Shown here in pieces: positions 1-15,000 of a DNA stretch of 64,000 nucleotides. The stretch is from contig NW_026262690.1 in the NCBI RefSeq assembly GCF_021869535.1, positions 68,007,995-68,071,994 on the forward strand. The letters run 5' to 3'. The stretch comes from Mytilus californianus. Lineage: Eukaryota; Mollusca; Bivalvia; Mytilida; Mytilidae. The stretch's first letter is position 1. Each line of letters begins with the position of its first letter. The notes under the pieces were generated by a model. The model saw only the letters and a program-made list of their open reading frames with translations. It was not told the origin of the DNA and did no database searches. The position numbers and the translations under genes were made by a program.

Positions 1-3000
1 CTTCACAGAATGCCCTTAATTCTGAAATAAACCAATTTAATCAAAATCCGATCTAAGTCTTGTATATCAAAGCCGAGATTCAAAGTATATTGTTTTTTGT
101 GTGTATTGGGTACTTTGCATGCAAAAATAAAAAGAGACCATAAATTTTAACAAGATATAATATGTTTTTATTTAATAATGCCCTGATATCTGAGATAATG
201 TTACATAGATCATTTCTAACAGAAACTTGCAAGGGAAATTTTTATGCAAATTTTTGTACCAGGATGTTTATATTAAACAAAAGCTGGCAATAAGAGTGGC
301 AAAATCACTTATGTGTTTAAAAAAGTAGAGGACAGACTACTAGAAATATGTGCAATGATGAGCAACCTACCAATTGCTTAATAGCATTATAAAGGAGTTG
401 TCTCCCTTCTGTTGTTTCTACATCACAAACCACCCACATAGTCACTGCTCTTAATACAATGTTATCTGAAATAAGAAATTACTTTTAATATTAATCTTAA
501 CTGAGAGTTCTTAATTACTTCCCTTTGAGAAAAGTTCACATGATTTTACAATTCCTAGTATGGATTTTGTTTACATGACTACATACATGACATACAGAAC
601 AAGAAGTTGCACACATTGGCATGCTTAGCATACCACCAATTGTCATTAAAAGTATTGGAAAACAGGAAGTAGGTGCCCAACAGATCTGAAAAGGGCTCTG
701 AAAAGTTATCACTGTCAAGCTACTGAGCAAACATGAAATCAATCTGTTCAGTAGTACTTGAGAAATGTGTAACGGAAATATAATGTTCATTCAATATATT
801 GAAATGCAAACAGGAAGTAAAAGTCTAACAGATCTGAAAATTGCTCACATGTTACAACTATTCATTGTCAAGCTGCCATCTAAATATGAAGTTATTATGT
901 TCGGTAGTACCTGAGAAAAATGTGACAAATATATTGGACGAAAAGAGGGACGGACATTGTGAATGCAATATACCTCCACTCCTAGAATTAAGGTATAATA
1001 AATGTTTAATATCATTAAAAGCAGATTACCAGGATTTTTAAATTTTAAAACAATGATTGCAGGATAATTCAGAGACCTCAACAACATACCCATCTCAAGA
1101 TTTACTATCAAAATTATATTCCTTGTGAACATTATCATGCATTGTACTTCAACTGTGTATATTTCAAAGTATTCAATCCAGCCATGTAAAAGAAATTGTA
1201 CTATCAAGACCATATACATCCAAAGCTTTACTGGGTACATAGAAATAATGTTTTACCTCTTCTCTGCATGTATTTCATATTTTCTGCCATAACGGCTGTC
1301 ATGTCATCTGAATTCAGTAGTCCAAATGTATCTAGATCATCAAACGATCCACCATCTGAAATATTTGATGTACAAAAAACTTTTTCTCAAAACTATTTAT
1401 CACTTATTCAGGCATAATTTTGATAGCTTGACTCTTCCAATATTAAAAAGTAAACCACAAACTTCAAGTTTTGTTATTTACTATCATTGATTATAAAATA
1501 TATATCACAGCAAGCAGAAGTATAATAAACATTTGACACAGAGATATGTCTTGCATTTTGTTATTTTGATAGTATACCGGTAATGCAAATGTTAAAATTA
1601 AAAAGGCAATATTTAAACATGTAAACTATGCATATCATTCAAAATCAATAGACCATGACTAAGGGGGCTGGACCAAATAATCATCATGGAAATGAAATGT
1701 GCTAATGCTAATACATCTGTATACCAAATATCACTGACCTACCACTAATGGTTCCCCTTAAACTGAGGTAAACACAAACTAATACATATAAACTAAGCAA
1801 AAGTATAATTATAGAGGGAGCCGTAGACATTGATCTTAATCAACTTGAATTGCCTGTTTTCCTGTCAAAGGTTGCTGTTCTCTCTGGGAACTTTGGTTTC
1901 CTTCACCTCTATCTTCCAAGGTAATGCCCAAATGTCCTGAAAGTAGCATGTAACACCAACAATCAATCAATCAATCAATCTTATCTATCTATTAAGCACA
2001 CTGATTGTATTTCTTCTTCTGGACAAAACATAGCCCTGTTAATTTTAATTCATTAGTTCTTGATGTCTCAAACATTATTGAGCAAAGAGTTTGTTTTGTA
2101 AATGTCTCTTTAAAAAATACTCCAATATAAGCGTCTTACCAATATTAACCGTAAGGTCTAGTGTTTTTACTGGTGGAGACAGAACTCGAGAGTTTAATCT
2201 GGGCAACACATTACTTTTCTCCATCAACCATTCATGAATATTGTTGCCATCGTGTAGGTTCCCCTGTAGAATATAGTCAATAACAACTAAATTACTGATT
2301 ATAAAACATCTTGTTCTTTCCTTGATTCTCCATGTCAAAAAGACCATTAAACAACTGATTTTATACTATAAAAAATAACATTTGGAACAAACAGATGTTT
2401 AAGCTTTATGATACTTTTTATCAATGGGTTTTTATCTACTCAATTTTTTTTCATTTTTTCCCTTCATTTTAGGAAACTACAACTTTCTGAGAAGTTAAAA
2501 ACTAGCACAATCAAAAAATATAATGCAATATAACTAACCTAATGTTTATATAAATAAACCTTTTTACTCTGCAATAAATCTAAGAATGCACTGTGAACAT
2601 TCTTAGCAATCTACTGAAAAAACTTTATAAACTACACAAAATTTGCAGTTCCACAGGACACTGACATAGCCATGTTTTATAATATTGAAACGATATCTTA
2701 CATTATAAACAGCTTTCTGTATATCTGGTGTCTGTGCCATAATCTCTGATACAACTCCCTCTTCAAATGTATTCTCTGTTAAATATTTATCTTTCAGTGG
2801 AACACCATTCAACAATACCTGGGGGAAATCTTTTAATCCTGCTCTTTTTACATAATCTAAAGCTGCCTATAAAAGAAATTAAAATTTTCATTTCAAAAAT
2901 ACAATCAATTGCAAGATTGACTTTCATGCATGCAGTTTCTTTTGACACGTTCAGTTCAACAGTAATATTTATTGATATATCAAGGATCTGGAAATTTCTG

Positions 3001-6000
3001 GAATTTTATCCATCTATCAAACATTTTTGAGGACCAAAAACCAGACTTGATGGTCTAAAGTGTATTGGCTAACAGTCTTTGTAGAATTTACTAACATGAA
3101 TAGATTGGTAAAAGGTCCCTGGTAGTAGTGTTATAAACTCATAATTCTATCTTTTCCAATAAATACATCTATAATAACTGACCTTTCTGCTTGTATCATA
3201 TTCATCATCAGAACCAAATATCATTTCAAAGTCATGATCTTTATACTTCTTTTGAAACATTTCAACAACTTGTTCTGGTGCAATGGGTCCTGACTTCACT
3301 TTTTCATACACCTGCATTTAAAAAAAAAAAAATACATTATTACAAAAATATCAATGATTTAAAAGTGCAATAAAAGAACAAATTCTATATCTGATTCTGT
3401 GATGGAATAAATTCTTCAATCTAAATTTTTTCAAGAGTAATTTCAATATGAGCATGGCATGATAAAAGTTCATAGCTTCAAAACATCTTTTTATTGGCAA
3501 CATTTAATAGAAGACTGATCTCACTGAACATTAAAGCTGAACTCTTCAAATAAGTTAAACCACCATATAAAATATTTTGCATGTTAACCAACTGTACAAT
3601 TGTTACTGGACGGCTGTAAAATGCCTTTAAACTGTCTTCCATTGATACAGGTATTTATAATGAAACTTAATGCTGATATCTTCACATACTACATAAATTC
3701 ATACAATTGTGACTTAACTTACATCAGTGACAAATGACAAAGCCTTCCCAGGATTCTCTTCTTGACTAAGTATATCATATGCCCTAGACAGGGCTACACC
3801 TGCATCATCATATCCAGTTATCTTCATATCATCATTTGTTACAAATACAACGGCTACTCTGATTGGTGCACTGTGAACAATGAATGCTTCAGCCATTTTA
3901 ACGAGCTCTCTACTCTCTTTATCCAATGGATCAACAATGAAAACCTATAAAGCAGAAAATGTAATCTACTTTCATAAAACTATAAATAAGAACTATATTT
4001 GATGTTATAGTTTCAATCTCTAAATACAATAGGAATAAAATAAAGACTGAACTGAACTGTAATCTACAAATGAAGACTAAGCTTCCTTCTATGGTGAAGT
4101 CCCTGCTAATACATATATGAATAAATGGGGAATGTGTCCATGGGACACAGATGATGTACATATGTACGTAAGTACGTACAGACGGACAAGGGTAAAACTT
4201 AATGCCCCCTCCGCTAAGGGCATAAAAAATAACTAAGTTTCTTATATCTGAGAAACAGTAAACTAAATTGTATCTGCCTTTTACTTACCAAATGAAATAT
4301 ATTTCTAGCAACATGTCGTAACATCCCTGGAAAAGTAGGTCTCAGTAAATCTTGTATACTGCTTGGCCAGTTACTATACTTCTTGTCTTTTTCTAAATCA
4401 TTTATGTACTGAAAAAAAAATATAAATGATATATCATTTACTTGAAATAAATCATAAAGTTCTCAGACAATGCAATGAAAAATCAAAGTGCTTGTGAGCA
4501 CTAAGGGAGTTTAGCATTGTGATTTCATCATTAATTCAAACATTCCATTTTATACAGATAGATTCTTACAAACTGCACTTCTTTCTGCTACTACTGTAAA
4601 TTTTAGTAAAATGATTTTTCTTGACATGTATGGTAATACACATACACATCATATTGTAAATTGAATATCTGAGTATAAACGTACATTATGAATAAATTGA
4701 TTCAATGGGCAAAGATAGGATCTAAAGAATGTTCACCTCACTACGCTATGTTATGGACTTGCCAAACACAGGTCAAATCTAAACTCATGTTTTGAAATCA
4801 GACCATTTTGGAAAAGGGGAAGCAATTCAAATTCTAAGTTACAGTTCAAATATGTACTTATTCACAAGCTTCCAAGGAGTCACAAATCAATGGTTTTTTT
4901 CAGTTTGAATGTTATTTTTCAAGATTAATTATGAAACTACAACAATTAATATAAAAATGAACATAAGAATTCATAACCACAGAACAAAAAGGAACACTTC
5001 AAACATAAATCAAATTCTGTTAAAAAAACATTACCTAGTATATTAAAGGACACTTTTTGACTTACTTGAATGGCAGTATGTCTAATATCCAGTGCAAAAT
5101 TTTCTGTTTCTCCTGACAAATCTAACTTCATCAACTGGGATAAATCATTACCCTGAGAAGAGAGCAAAAAATACCTAAATTCATACAACAACAGATTATT
5201 TATACAATTTTCATGCATAAAATGTACACCTTAACTTTCCAATGCAAATGATATCACACAAGTACGCATATTTAGATTTCAAGTAAAGCAGATAAATTTC
5301 TGAACTACTGTGTAAAAATCATAACTGATTCATAAATACATCACATGAAATTTATAATTTTTCTACTACGGAATGACAAATTTAAACAAATTAATAGTCT
5401 GTCTATCATCAGTAGAGTCATCTTAGTAATATATTGTATGTAAATAGTTACTACAAAAACAATACATCTGTTTCTAACAGTTTTTTAGGTAATAAATCAT
5501 TAGAGAAATTCAATACCTTGAAACCTAAAGAAAATAATCCTTGCATCAGTTTGGCCTCTGATCTCATTACATCTAAGAATGTAAACATATCATATACATC
5601 TATATCTATTGGTAGACCATTAACATAAAGGGCAGCGTCTCCTGGAGATATACCATGGTAATTCTCAAAATACTGAAAACATAACAAAAAAAATAAATTT
5701 CTAATACATAATATTTCTACTGAGGCTATATTTAATTAGAGGTAATAAACAACTGATTCACATTGAATGCAAATCTGATTTATAGTAAGCTACCAAACAA
5801 CATGGAAAACTGGGAAAAGATAATATGTCTTTAAAATAAGTTCATTTTATCATACTAAAAAAATTCTGTAGATTTTTGTTTTTAACAAATCAATGTGTAA
5901 TATAAATTTTCTATCTTTCTTCTTAACTGAGTTAAGTCATCTGTAGCTCTTTTCACAAAAAGACTAACAACTAAAATTAATCACAAGTTACACCAGAATG

Positions 6001-9000
6001 TTCATAACTTATACAGTCTGTGCTAAAAACTTTTTGAAGCACTTGCCCATAGGGCTAGTGGAATAAAAAAAAAATAGCCAAAGCAATGTGTATTAGACCT
6101 AAACTAATTTGTGTCACTGACTGTTGAGGATCACTAAGTGATCTGAACATGCGAGGAGGGTCCCCCCCCCCCCCCCAAGAAAATTTCAGAAAATTAGACA
6201 TAAAATCCTGCATTCTGAGGTTACATTTTGTATCTGGAAGTGAATATAACTTATCAAAAAATGTAGTTTTTTTCTCCAGGTCAGATGATAAATTCTCCTT
6301 TCCACCAATAAAAAATTAATATAGTTCTTTTGCAAAAAAAATCCTTTTTCTATAAACATGAAAAACTTGTACCATTTCAAGTAAAAAGACTCGACTAAAA
6401 AATCCACATTTTTAGCACTAGTAAACTATTACTCAACTGAGGGATTGTTACTTTTTTGGGGAGAAATTCCCTAATTGGTGGTAGGCCCCAACCTGTTTAT
6501 TCCTCATATTCTTTCATATTTTTTTTAGTCTTAAATTATATTAAAAGTTAATTCTCTGGCACTTCATTAGGGTCTGGATGTGGGTCCTTCATTTCTGTAT
6601 TCTTTAATTTTTTATGCCATTTTTCTCTATTCTTTATATTTTAAAACACCTCATTTTTCTCTATTCTTTATTTTATTGGTTCATTTCTTTCTAAAAAATA
6701 TTCTTTATGTTTTTTGCCCATTATCCTCTATTCTGTAAACCCCCCATCCACACCCTCCTTCATTGTAACTGTCATTTATGTTATTTAAAAATGACTAGAG
6801 CTTTTTTCAACTCAAAAGTTCTCCCGGTATTAGTGTAGGCCTTTTCAACTTTTCAATGTTTTACCTTGGATAGCCCCCTGTTTCTATTTCAGCATCGAAT
6901 GAGATTGAATCCTTGATTGTTTGTTTACATTGAGTGGTATATATAGATTGTGTTCATTGCAAGCACATGGTCGAGCCTCGTTCTCGATTTCGTTGGAAAT
7001 TAGGGTTTACATTGAGTGTAATTTATAAATTGTATTTATTGCAAGCACATGGTCGAGCCTTGTTCTTGATTTCGTTGGTAATTAGGTATATCGCGTTGAC
7101 AACTGGTTGCCTTTGATTAGAAGTAACAAAACCCATATATAATAAAAATAGGTATACCAGTAAACGGATGAAAACAAGGTCGGCGACAAATTTGTAACTT
7201 GTTCTCATACATTCAACAAAATACCGGCTACAATTTCGCAAACGATTTCAGATGTTCACTAGACCGATCGGGCAAACACCAGTGCTTCTGCAGAAGTCCG
7301 ATGAGATTTTTACTAGGCAGAGTTTCAGGCTACCGCTTAATGTCGCAGACTGCTTACAAGTATTTTTTATGTAAGATTTTTTGTGAAATTGATCACTGGT
7401 ATTCTGATTCCACTAACAATAGCTGATGATAAAGTATTATCTGAAGTAGCAGAATTTCTGCTAGTACAAAAGGGCATAGCTTTCCAAATAAAAACATTAG
7501 ATCTGCAAAAATCAAACTTAACGTGCACTTGAACTGTCCCTGAATTCAAGCAATTATTCAAGATTTTTTCAAGTAGGATATAAAAAAAAAACATGACAAC
7601 TGATACTGTACATTTAACAATGATTTCAATTGTTTGAATGATAATTTATCTGAAATCATCATGAGAACAACATATTCTATTGGAATTTGTAATAACTTAT
7701 ACCTGCTGATTTTTCTCAATTTCTTTTTTCATTTCATTCTTCACTGGTACTTTAACCAAAGTCCTGAAAAACAATCCATGCTAGTATTAAGTTCAAAGAT
7801 AGCATTATTTACACAATTTTTTAAAAATTAGACAAATATAAGCATCTTTTCAAGGATGAGCTATTGCTATTTATCTTATGTATATACAAAACTGTGCAAA
7901 TTTCAGTCTCAATCAATATACATTATATTTTTACTTAAGAAATGAATGCATCTGTCTGTACTTTAACTGTTTTTTGAAAACATTACTAATAATACATTTT
8001 ACATGAAGAATGATAGCACTGCATAAAAAAATAAACCTTCTATAAATATATTTGAAACATAGAATCTAAAAATTCATCTGTTACTTATTACTGTAATTCA
8101 GAAATTATTGTGTGCATTTATAATTGCGATTTTTTAAAAATGGACAAAAATGCGAGATTATTTCGATTTCAGGAAAATCAGATATCAGAATGCGAGTTCT
8201 TATTTATTATTGTGATATTCACCCAGTCGCATTATTCGCATTAATAAAAACATTGCAAAAATTTCTGAAATTACAGTATTACATTCCACCATTATTACTA
8301 CAAAATTTGATATCAAATCAATGACTGAAAATTTCAATACACAACTAACATTACTTGTGATATCATTGTAACATAACAAAGTTTTGAATAAAGCATCAAC
8401 TTTCAAGACACATGGTCCGGTTTATACCACACAAATTGTAATTACAATTAATTTAAAAAATACCAAATCAACATATACCTGGCAACAGATGGAAAGTTTT
8501 GACTGATATCCTGTAATTTTTTAAGAGCTTCTGGACCTTCAGATAACAATACAGTTTGTGCAGCTTGCAAACTCAAATCTGTCAAAAAAAATGAATACAT
8601 AATTGTTAACCTTTGTTACAAATTACATAAACACACACAGAATCATTTATATTTATAACAGTGTCATTTAATACTGCAAGTTCAAACTATTTAAACAGAC
8701 AAGTTAGAGAATGGAAACCAATTTTGGGACATACGTACGTACGTACAGACGGACAAGGGTAAAACTTAATGCCCCCACTGCTACGGCCGGGGCATTAAAA
8801 TGATCTTTATCCAAAGTATGTATAAATATAGATAATTGGGTTTACGGCAGATTGACATCGTAAAATTTCTAGTCTCCCTTAGACATTTTTACGCTTGTTT
8901 TTGTTTTTGTGTCAAAGCCATGATACAAGAATTATGGAGAAACTGAGCAGGGTGAAATAGGTACAGGGAAATACAATAAATAATAAACTGCTTTGCCGAG

Positions 9001-12000
9001 CGCAGCTGGATACGACCGCAGAGGTCCAACCCTGAACAGTTGGGGCAAAAATGGACACAATATTCAAGCTTGATACTGGTCTGAATTTGGATTGATATTA
9101 AATATTTGACACATTATAGGTTTCTGACACAGAATAAATGTACTCAAAGAACTTGAAATTGGTTGTATGATTTGAATTTATATTCAATTGAAGATTTCTT
9201 GCTGTTGTGCAATACACTGTGCTGTTGCGCAATACTTAGTAACTCTGTTTTCAGACTATATATAAAGAATTAGCAAAATAAATAGTGACCCCCAATTTTT
9301 TTCTTAAATCTTGAGGAAAAAAATTGACCCCCCCTCCAAAAAACATAATATTTGAAGAGAATTTTCTTTTGAGGAGCTACAAAATTACATTTCTGACTTT
9401 TAAATTATAATGTAGGTAATATGACACTTTTATTCATACCTTGTAACTGCCATACTTTCAATGCTGTCAGTTCTGTAGAAGATTCTCTAAGATGCTTTCT
9501 AAATTGTTTCAAATCATCCTGTTTTTCTGGATACAAATCTCTAAAAATGTATAAATATAATACATGCTCAAATCTGTCAATAAGTCAGCATTGTATGATA
9601 CAGTAATTTCATTATTGGTATGGTAGTACTCTGTTATAAGAAGTTATTTTACACTAAATATTATTTATGCTCTTTTAAGTACCTTCTGTTATTTCAGTGT
9701 CAGATACAAAAAAAACAGCCAGGTGAGATCTCAAAAACCCAGTTTGACCCTGTCGCCTGATCATGTGCCTGTACCAAGACAGCAAAATCAAAAGTGGATT
9801 TAGTTATATCTTATATTTTTTTTGTCATCAATGGGATTTGGTGTTGATGGGAGATCTTAGTCTCTGCGCAATTTATTAACCATGTTAACATTATTCTAGA
9901 CACCTAGATGGCTAATCACTTAGAAAAATAACTTGCTTCACGAGTACAATCCCTATATAATTATACATTATTCTGTGAGAAGTGTCTTAAGAAGAGAAGA
10001 TCTACATAATCTAGAGATTTTCTATGTTTCAACTGATTACTTAATGAAATGTTATCTTGCTACTTTTATTTTTGATATCAGCTTACTTAAGTTTTGAGAA
10101 AATAAATCCTTGAATTTCATCTTCTCCTTCTATCACTTCATCTTCTTCTTTCGTCCCATCACCTAGTTTGAAATAGTTAAACCATAAGCATATATTTACA
10201 ATCTGTTATTAAAGATTCAGATTTTTTCTTAAAAATCAAAAACAATGCAAAATGGAAAAAAAATACATATTTCATATATCATATGTACCTATATATCATA
10301 CAACTTGTTCTAGTAAAGAATCGATGCTGTCTTACAATCATAAATTCCTTAATTTGCATGAACTTTTATCTAAGGGCTAACATAATAAAAACAAATATGT
10401 TTGAATATCTATTAAAACAAGTTTCTTAAATAACATACAAATTAGTGTGATGTTCATTTTCACTGAACTAGTATACATTATTGTTTAGGGGCCAGCTGAA
10501 GCCCGCCTCCTGGTGCAGGATTTTCTCAGTGTTTGACCTATTGGTGGCCTTGGGCTGTTTTCTGCTCTTTGGTGGTGTTGTTGTCTCTTTGACGCATTCC
10601 CCATTTCCATTCTTAATTTTAAATATCTGTTTATAAGCATTGCTCTGTTAAAAAATATACCTTCAATCTTTGTATCATCTTTGGCTTTATATTCTTGACT
10701 TTTAATTGCCAGTTCTACCCCATAACCTGATAATCTGGTCTTCTGTTCAGACGGATTCTGTAAAGAAGGAAATCAATTTCATAAAAAATTTATCTTACTA
10801 TATAGTTTATTTTTTTGTTAAATATCATTTTGCGACCAGTAAAACACCACAAAAAATAAGTTGTTTCACATTTGAATTTAAATAGTATGAAAGATCAAAT
10901 ATTTTTTCTTATATAAGATATTGGGATTTTAATTTAATTCTTTTTTTTTTAATTTTCCTTGAAAAAAATCTTTTTCCCACTTTCAATCTTTCATAAATTC
11001 CCTGGAAACACCAGAGGGTTACAATTCATCTGGGGGAAAGTTAAAAACAAAAGAAGAGAACATTATTTATTCAAAATAATACAACACAATATACAATGAA
11101 AAAAATAAATATGCATCCTGGACATAGTGTTTTGGGTTGCTGTCTCATTGGTGTATACCCCACATCTTCCTTTTATTCATCTTTTTAATAAAATAAGTAT
11201 TAATGACTTGTCAATAAATATAAGGTGTATGCCTTTAGCCATTTTCTACCTTAACAAAGTGCCGCAGTAAATAAGTAACTTCATGACTCATGGCCAAATT
11301 TCTAAGTTCAACATGGAAGTCCCTGAAATTTGGCTTTCCAAGTTCTCCATACAAAACAGCCACTACCGGTACATCAGATTCATCTGATCCTGGGTAAACA
11401 TGGTCAAACTTGTATATAGCAGACTTTTTCCTGAAGATTATAAAGTGTAAAAGTTAAATAATTGCCTTTAAATCAATTACACTTACTTTTCAATACAAAA
11501 CAGCAATACTATAAATCATTGAATGTAAAACAAGAAAGGATCATATGAATAGACTTTATTAAATAGACATAAATGATTTTATAGTAAAAAGATTTGGTAA
11601 TATGAGCTTGCATTGTTATTATTCTGTTGCTAATAACATGAATCAAGTGCTTTTTCTGGTTTGATTTTAATGAATTGAATCTTTTGGTCTTCCACTGAAA
11701 AAAATGAAGGAGTGTTAGATACTTCAATAATTAGTTGCTATGCCATATGTTTTAAATGCTTTTTCCAAATCTCCGTGGTTGTCCCTATTCGTTTAGTTAC
11801 TGTAAATGCAGATGATTTTATTATTGCGAAAATTGTACCGAGAAAAATTTGCAAAAATATAAGCTCACATTAAACATTTTGATAGCATCATTTCCTGAAA
11901 TCACAATAATCACTTTACAATTTTTGTCAATCGTTCAACAATCGAAATAACAAAAGTACACAAAAATTTCTAAATTTCAGTAATTTGTCTTTTGATGATT

Positions 12001-15000
12001 TGGTATTAAGTTTCAGATATTTGGTTGTTCTTCCCAACTTTTCAAGACTCAAAGCTCATGACAATAGTAAAACACTTCATGGCTTTATCTAGAGGTCTAC
12101 TTTTATTACATGGTATTGTTGGGTTGATGTTTTGTTTATATCTACCCCACATCTCCTATTGTTCATATACATTTTTTATCTTAGTAATAGTTATTGAAAA
12201 ATGCATGCAAAGTAAGGAAGTTGTCTTCAATATCTGAAGCCACCCAGCTGTCGACAATCAAGAAACAATGAGGAAACTTGTTACCAATTTAAAAGAAAAA
12301 TCACCTTTTCTTGGCTTCTTCAAGGCTTTTTTCAATTTTTTTGGGACTACAGACCTGAAGTCCATTCAAGCTAACAAAAACATCACAGTTTTTCTTTTCA
12401 GGTGGTGGTTCATGCAACGCCATCTAAAATAGATATTTCTGACTAGTAAAAATAATTGCAACATATCTCTGACAGCTTCTATGTGTTATATTTAAACATG
12501 AAAATACACACCTTCAAGTGCATTCATAAATGGGTTATTTCACCATCAGGCACCTTGAACATCTATGGTTCATTACTATCTATTACATCTTTATTAGAAG
12601 ATAAAATTTAAAAAAAGTTTATACAGGCAAACTTTCAGAACATTAGAAATCTTCAAATTTTCTTAACAGAACAGATTTTTCAATCAAATCCTGACACACA
12701 TCATTAGCAAATAGTTCATACCTGATTAAAATTTTCAATAGCAGGAGAATAAATTCTTAGAGACATTGACAACTTCAGTAAGCTCATCTGTAATTTAGAT
12801 AGTGACTTCTCTGCATACGTAAGTATCATGGAATAGTAGGGTAGATCTTTCACTGTAAAATAATTATAAATCAATTTATCTATATGTTTAACTTTCAATT
12901 TAGAATTGATAAAAAAAAGTCATTGATCAACAAATGAGCAGAGTTCCAATGCCCCCCACGTTGCACATATTTTATCTGCCCAAGGGCAATAACTAAAAAC
13001 TTTTTTATAAATGTCTTAAAGAGAAATGAGGGATTGAGAGCAAATGCAATGCAATTATAAGATATAATTAAAATTTCCAAGGGGCATTACTCTTTTTAAA
13101 TAAAAAAATGGACACAATATTCGCGCTTGATACAGGTCTGAATTTGGATTGTAATTAAATATTTGACACATAATAGGTTTCTGACACAGAATAACTGAGG
13201 TCAAAGAACTTAGAATTGGTTATATGATTTGAATTTATATTCAATTTTTTTGCTTTTGAGCAATATACTTTGCTGTTGCGAATTGACCCCCCTCCCCCAC
13301 AAAAAAAAAAAAAATTTTACCCCCCCTTTGTTTTTGCTTTTGTGCAATACACTATGCTGTTGCGTATTGAAAATTTTTTGCGGTCATATAAAAATTGATC
13401 AGCGCTGATTTTTATGTTTATTACATAGGGGTAATTTGAATTGAAATAAAATCTGCAATGGTTTCAAAATAACTATAAACTGTGTTTATAAAAAATAACA
13501 TCGAAGGATAACTTTTTAGCTTCAACTCAATTACCCTTGTTTTATTGTAAAGCAATGAAAATTCATGTTTTCATAGAAACAGATTTCAGTACATTCTTAC
13601 CACTTTCCATTTCCTCAGGTTTAAGTAGTGAAACATCACTTATATATCTCCAAAAATATTCTATATTTTCTTTTGCAAGGTATTCACTGTAATAGAAAAT
13701 TAATCACCTATAACAGTTTACCTAATATTCTGACAATTGTATTAAGTGTGTTATCTGAAAGGCTCCAAAGCTTCAAAGCTTAGGATATATTTAATATATT
13801 TTATATTTAGAAAACATTTTTGCCAACCTTTTTCATTAGCAATGTCCTTTTGTTTTGTGTTTTTTGTTGTTTGTTTTTTATACATTGGTTATTTCTCTGT
13901 ATATTTTAAGATTGTTTACTCAAATTACCCTCATTTATTTTCAATTTCTATGATTCACAATGTAATACATTGCAAGTTTGTTAAATTTGTTCACTACTTT
14001 TCTCTATTCTTGAGTGATTTAGAGCTTTGACAGCTTGAAATATTGTATAGACACTTGCTTCTGTGGAAGATCATAAGCTGACCTTCAGATAATTTGGTTT
14101 TTGTGTTGATGGGTTACTGTCTCATTGATGTATGCCCATATCTCATTTATCTAATATGCAGTGTCACTTTTGTTTACTGAAGTAACTTTTATTTTTAAAT
14201 CCATTTTTTTAATAAATAAAGATATTTTTGTACTTTCCATTAAATAGTTTAAAAAAAACAATGTACCTAGCTTCTAACAATAAAGGTGTTGAACCCCATT
14301 TAGCATCAAGTGTCACAGATACAGATTTAGGTCTTCCCTGCACTGTTGAAATAATACAAAATAATAACAATCCTATAACCAGCATCTTCACAACCTGAAA
14401 AAAGATTATAAAAACATGATAAATAAAGTATATTATTTTAATATTGAACTAATGATTAATAATTTTTTTCCAGTGAAACACACTATGCATCCTTACATTA
14501 CATGCACTTTACAGCATGAAACTTATTAAAATATTCAAAATGCACAAATTTCATACAACCAGTAAATCATCACTATCACTCTCAAGTCTTATACCTTTCC
14601 TTTTCACATAGGGAAGGCGTTTTCAAACAAGTTTATGTACCATTTCATATCTATTTCTTTTAGGTGCCTGTTTACAAGTCATTCCATTATATAGCATTTA
14701 TATTTCATATTTTTTCATTCATTGTATTCCAGTTTTAGGAACAGACTTCATGTAATGCACAATACAACTTCCGTTCCATTTTTTGTTACCCAAAACCAAG
14801 TCTTGTTTTCTGAGCATTGTATGTCATATATCATGGGTGAACAGGTAAAAAAAAATGGCAGATTGTTAAACTAAGTTACATAATCTGAATATATTTTGAA
14901 CAAATTAGTGTAAAGATTTCATATCAAGACATACATTTTGTAGATTTGTCTCTTAAAGCAGACACCTCAAAACAATGTCTTTTTAAGTTAACACAATTAA

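Noticed and set aside
536-1240. ORFs near the left edge as further UGGT exons
   Set aside because: None matches the expected UGGT segment after MKYMQRR in a frame with splice borders.
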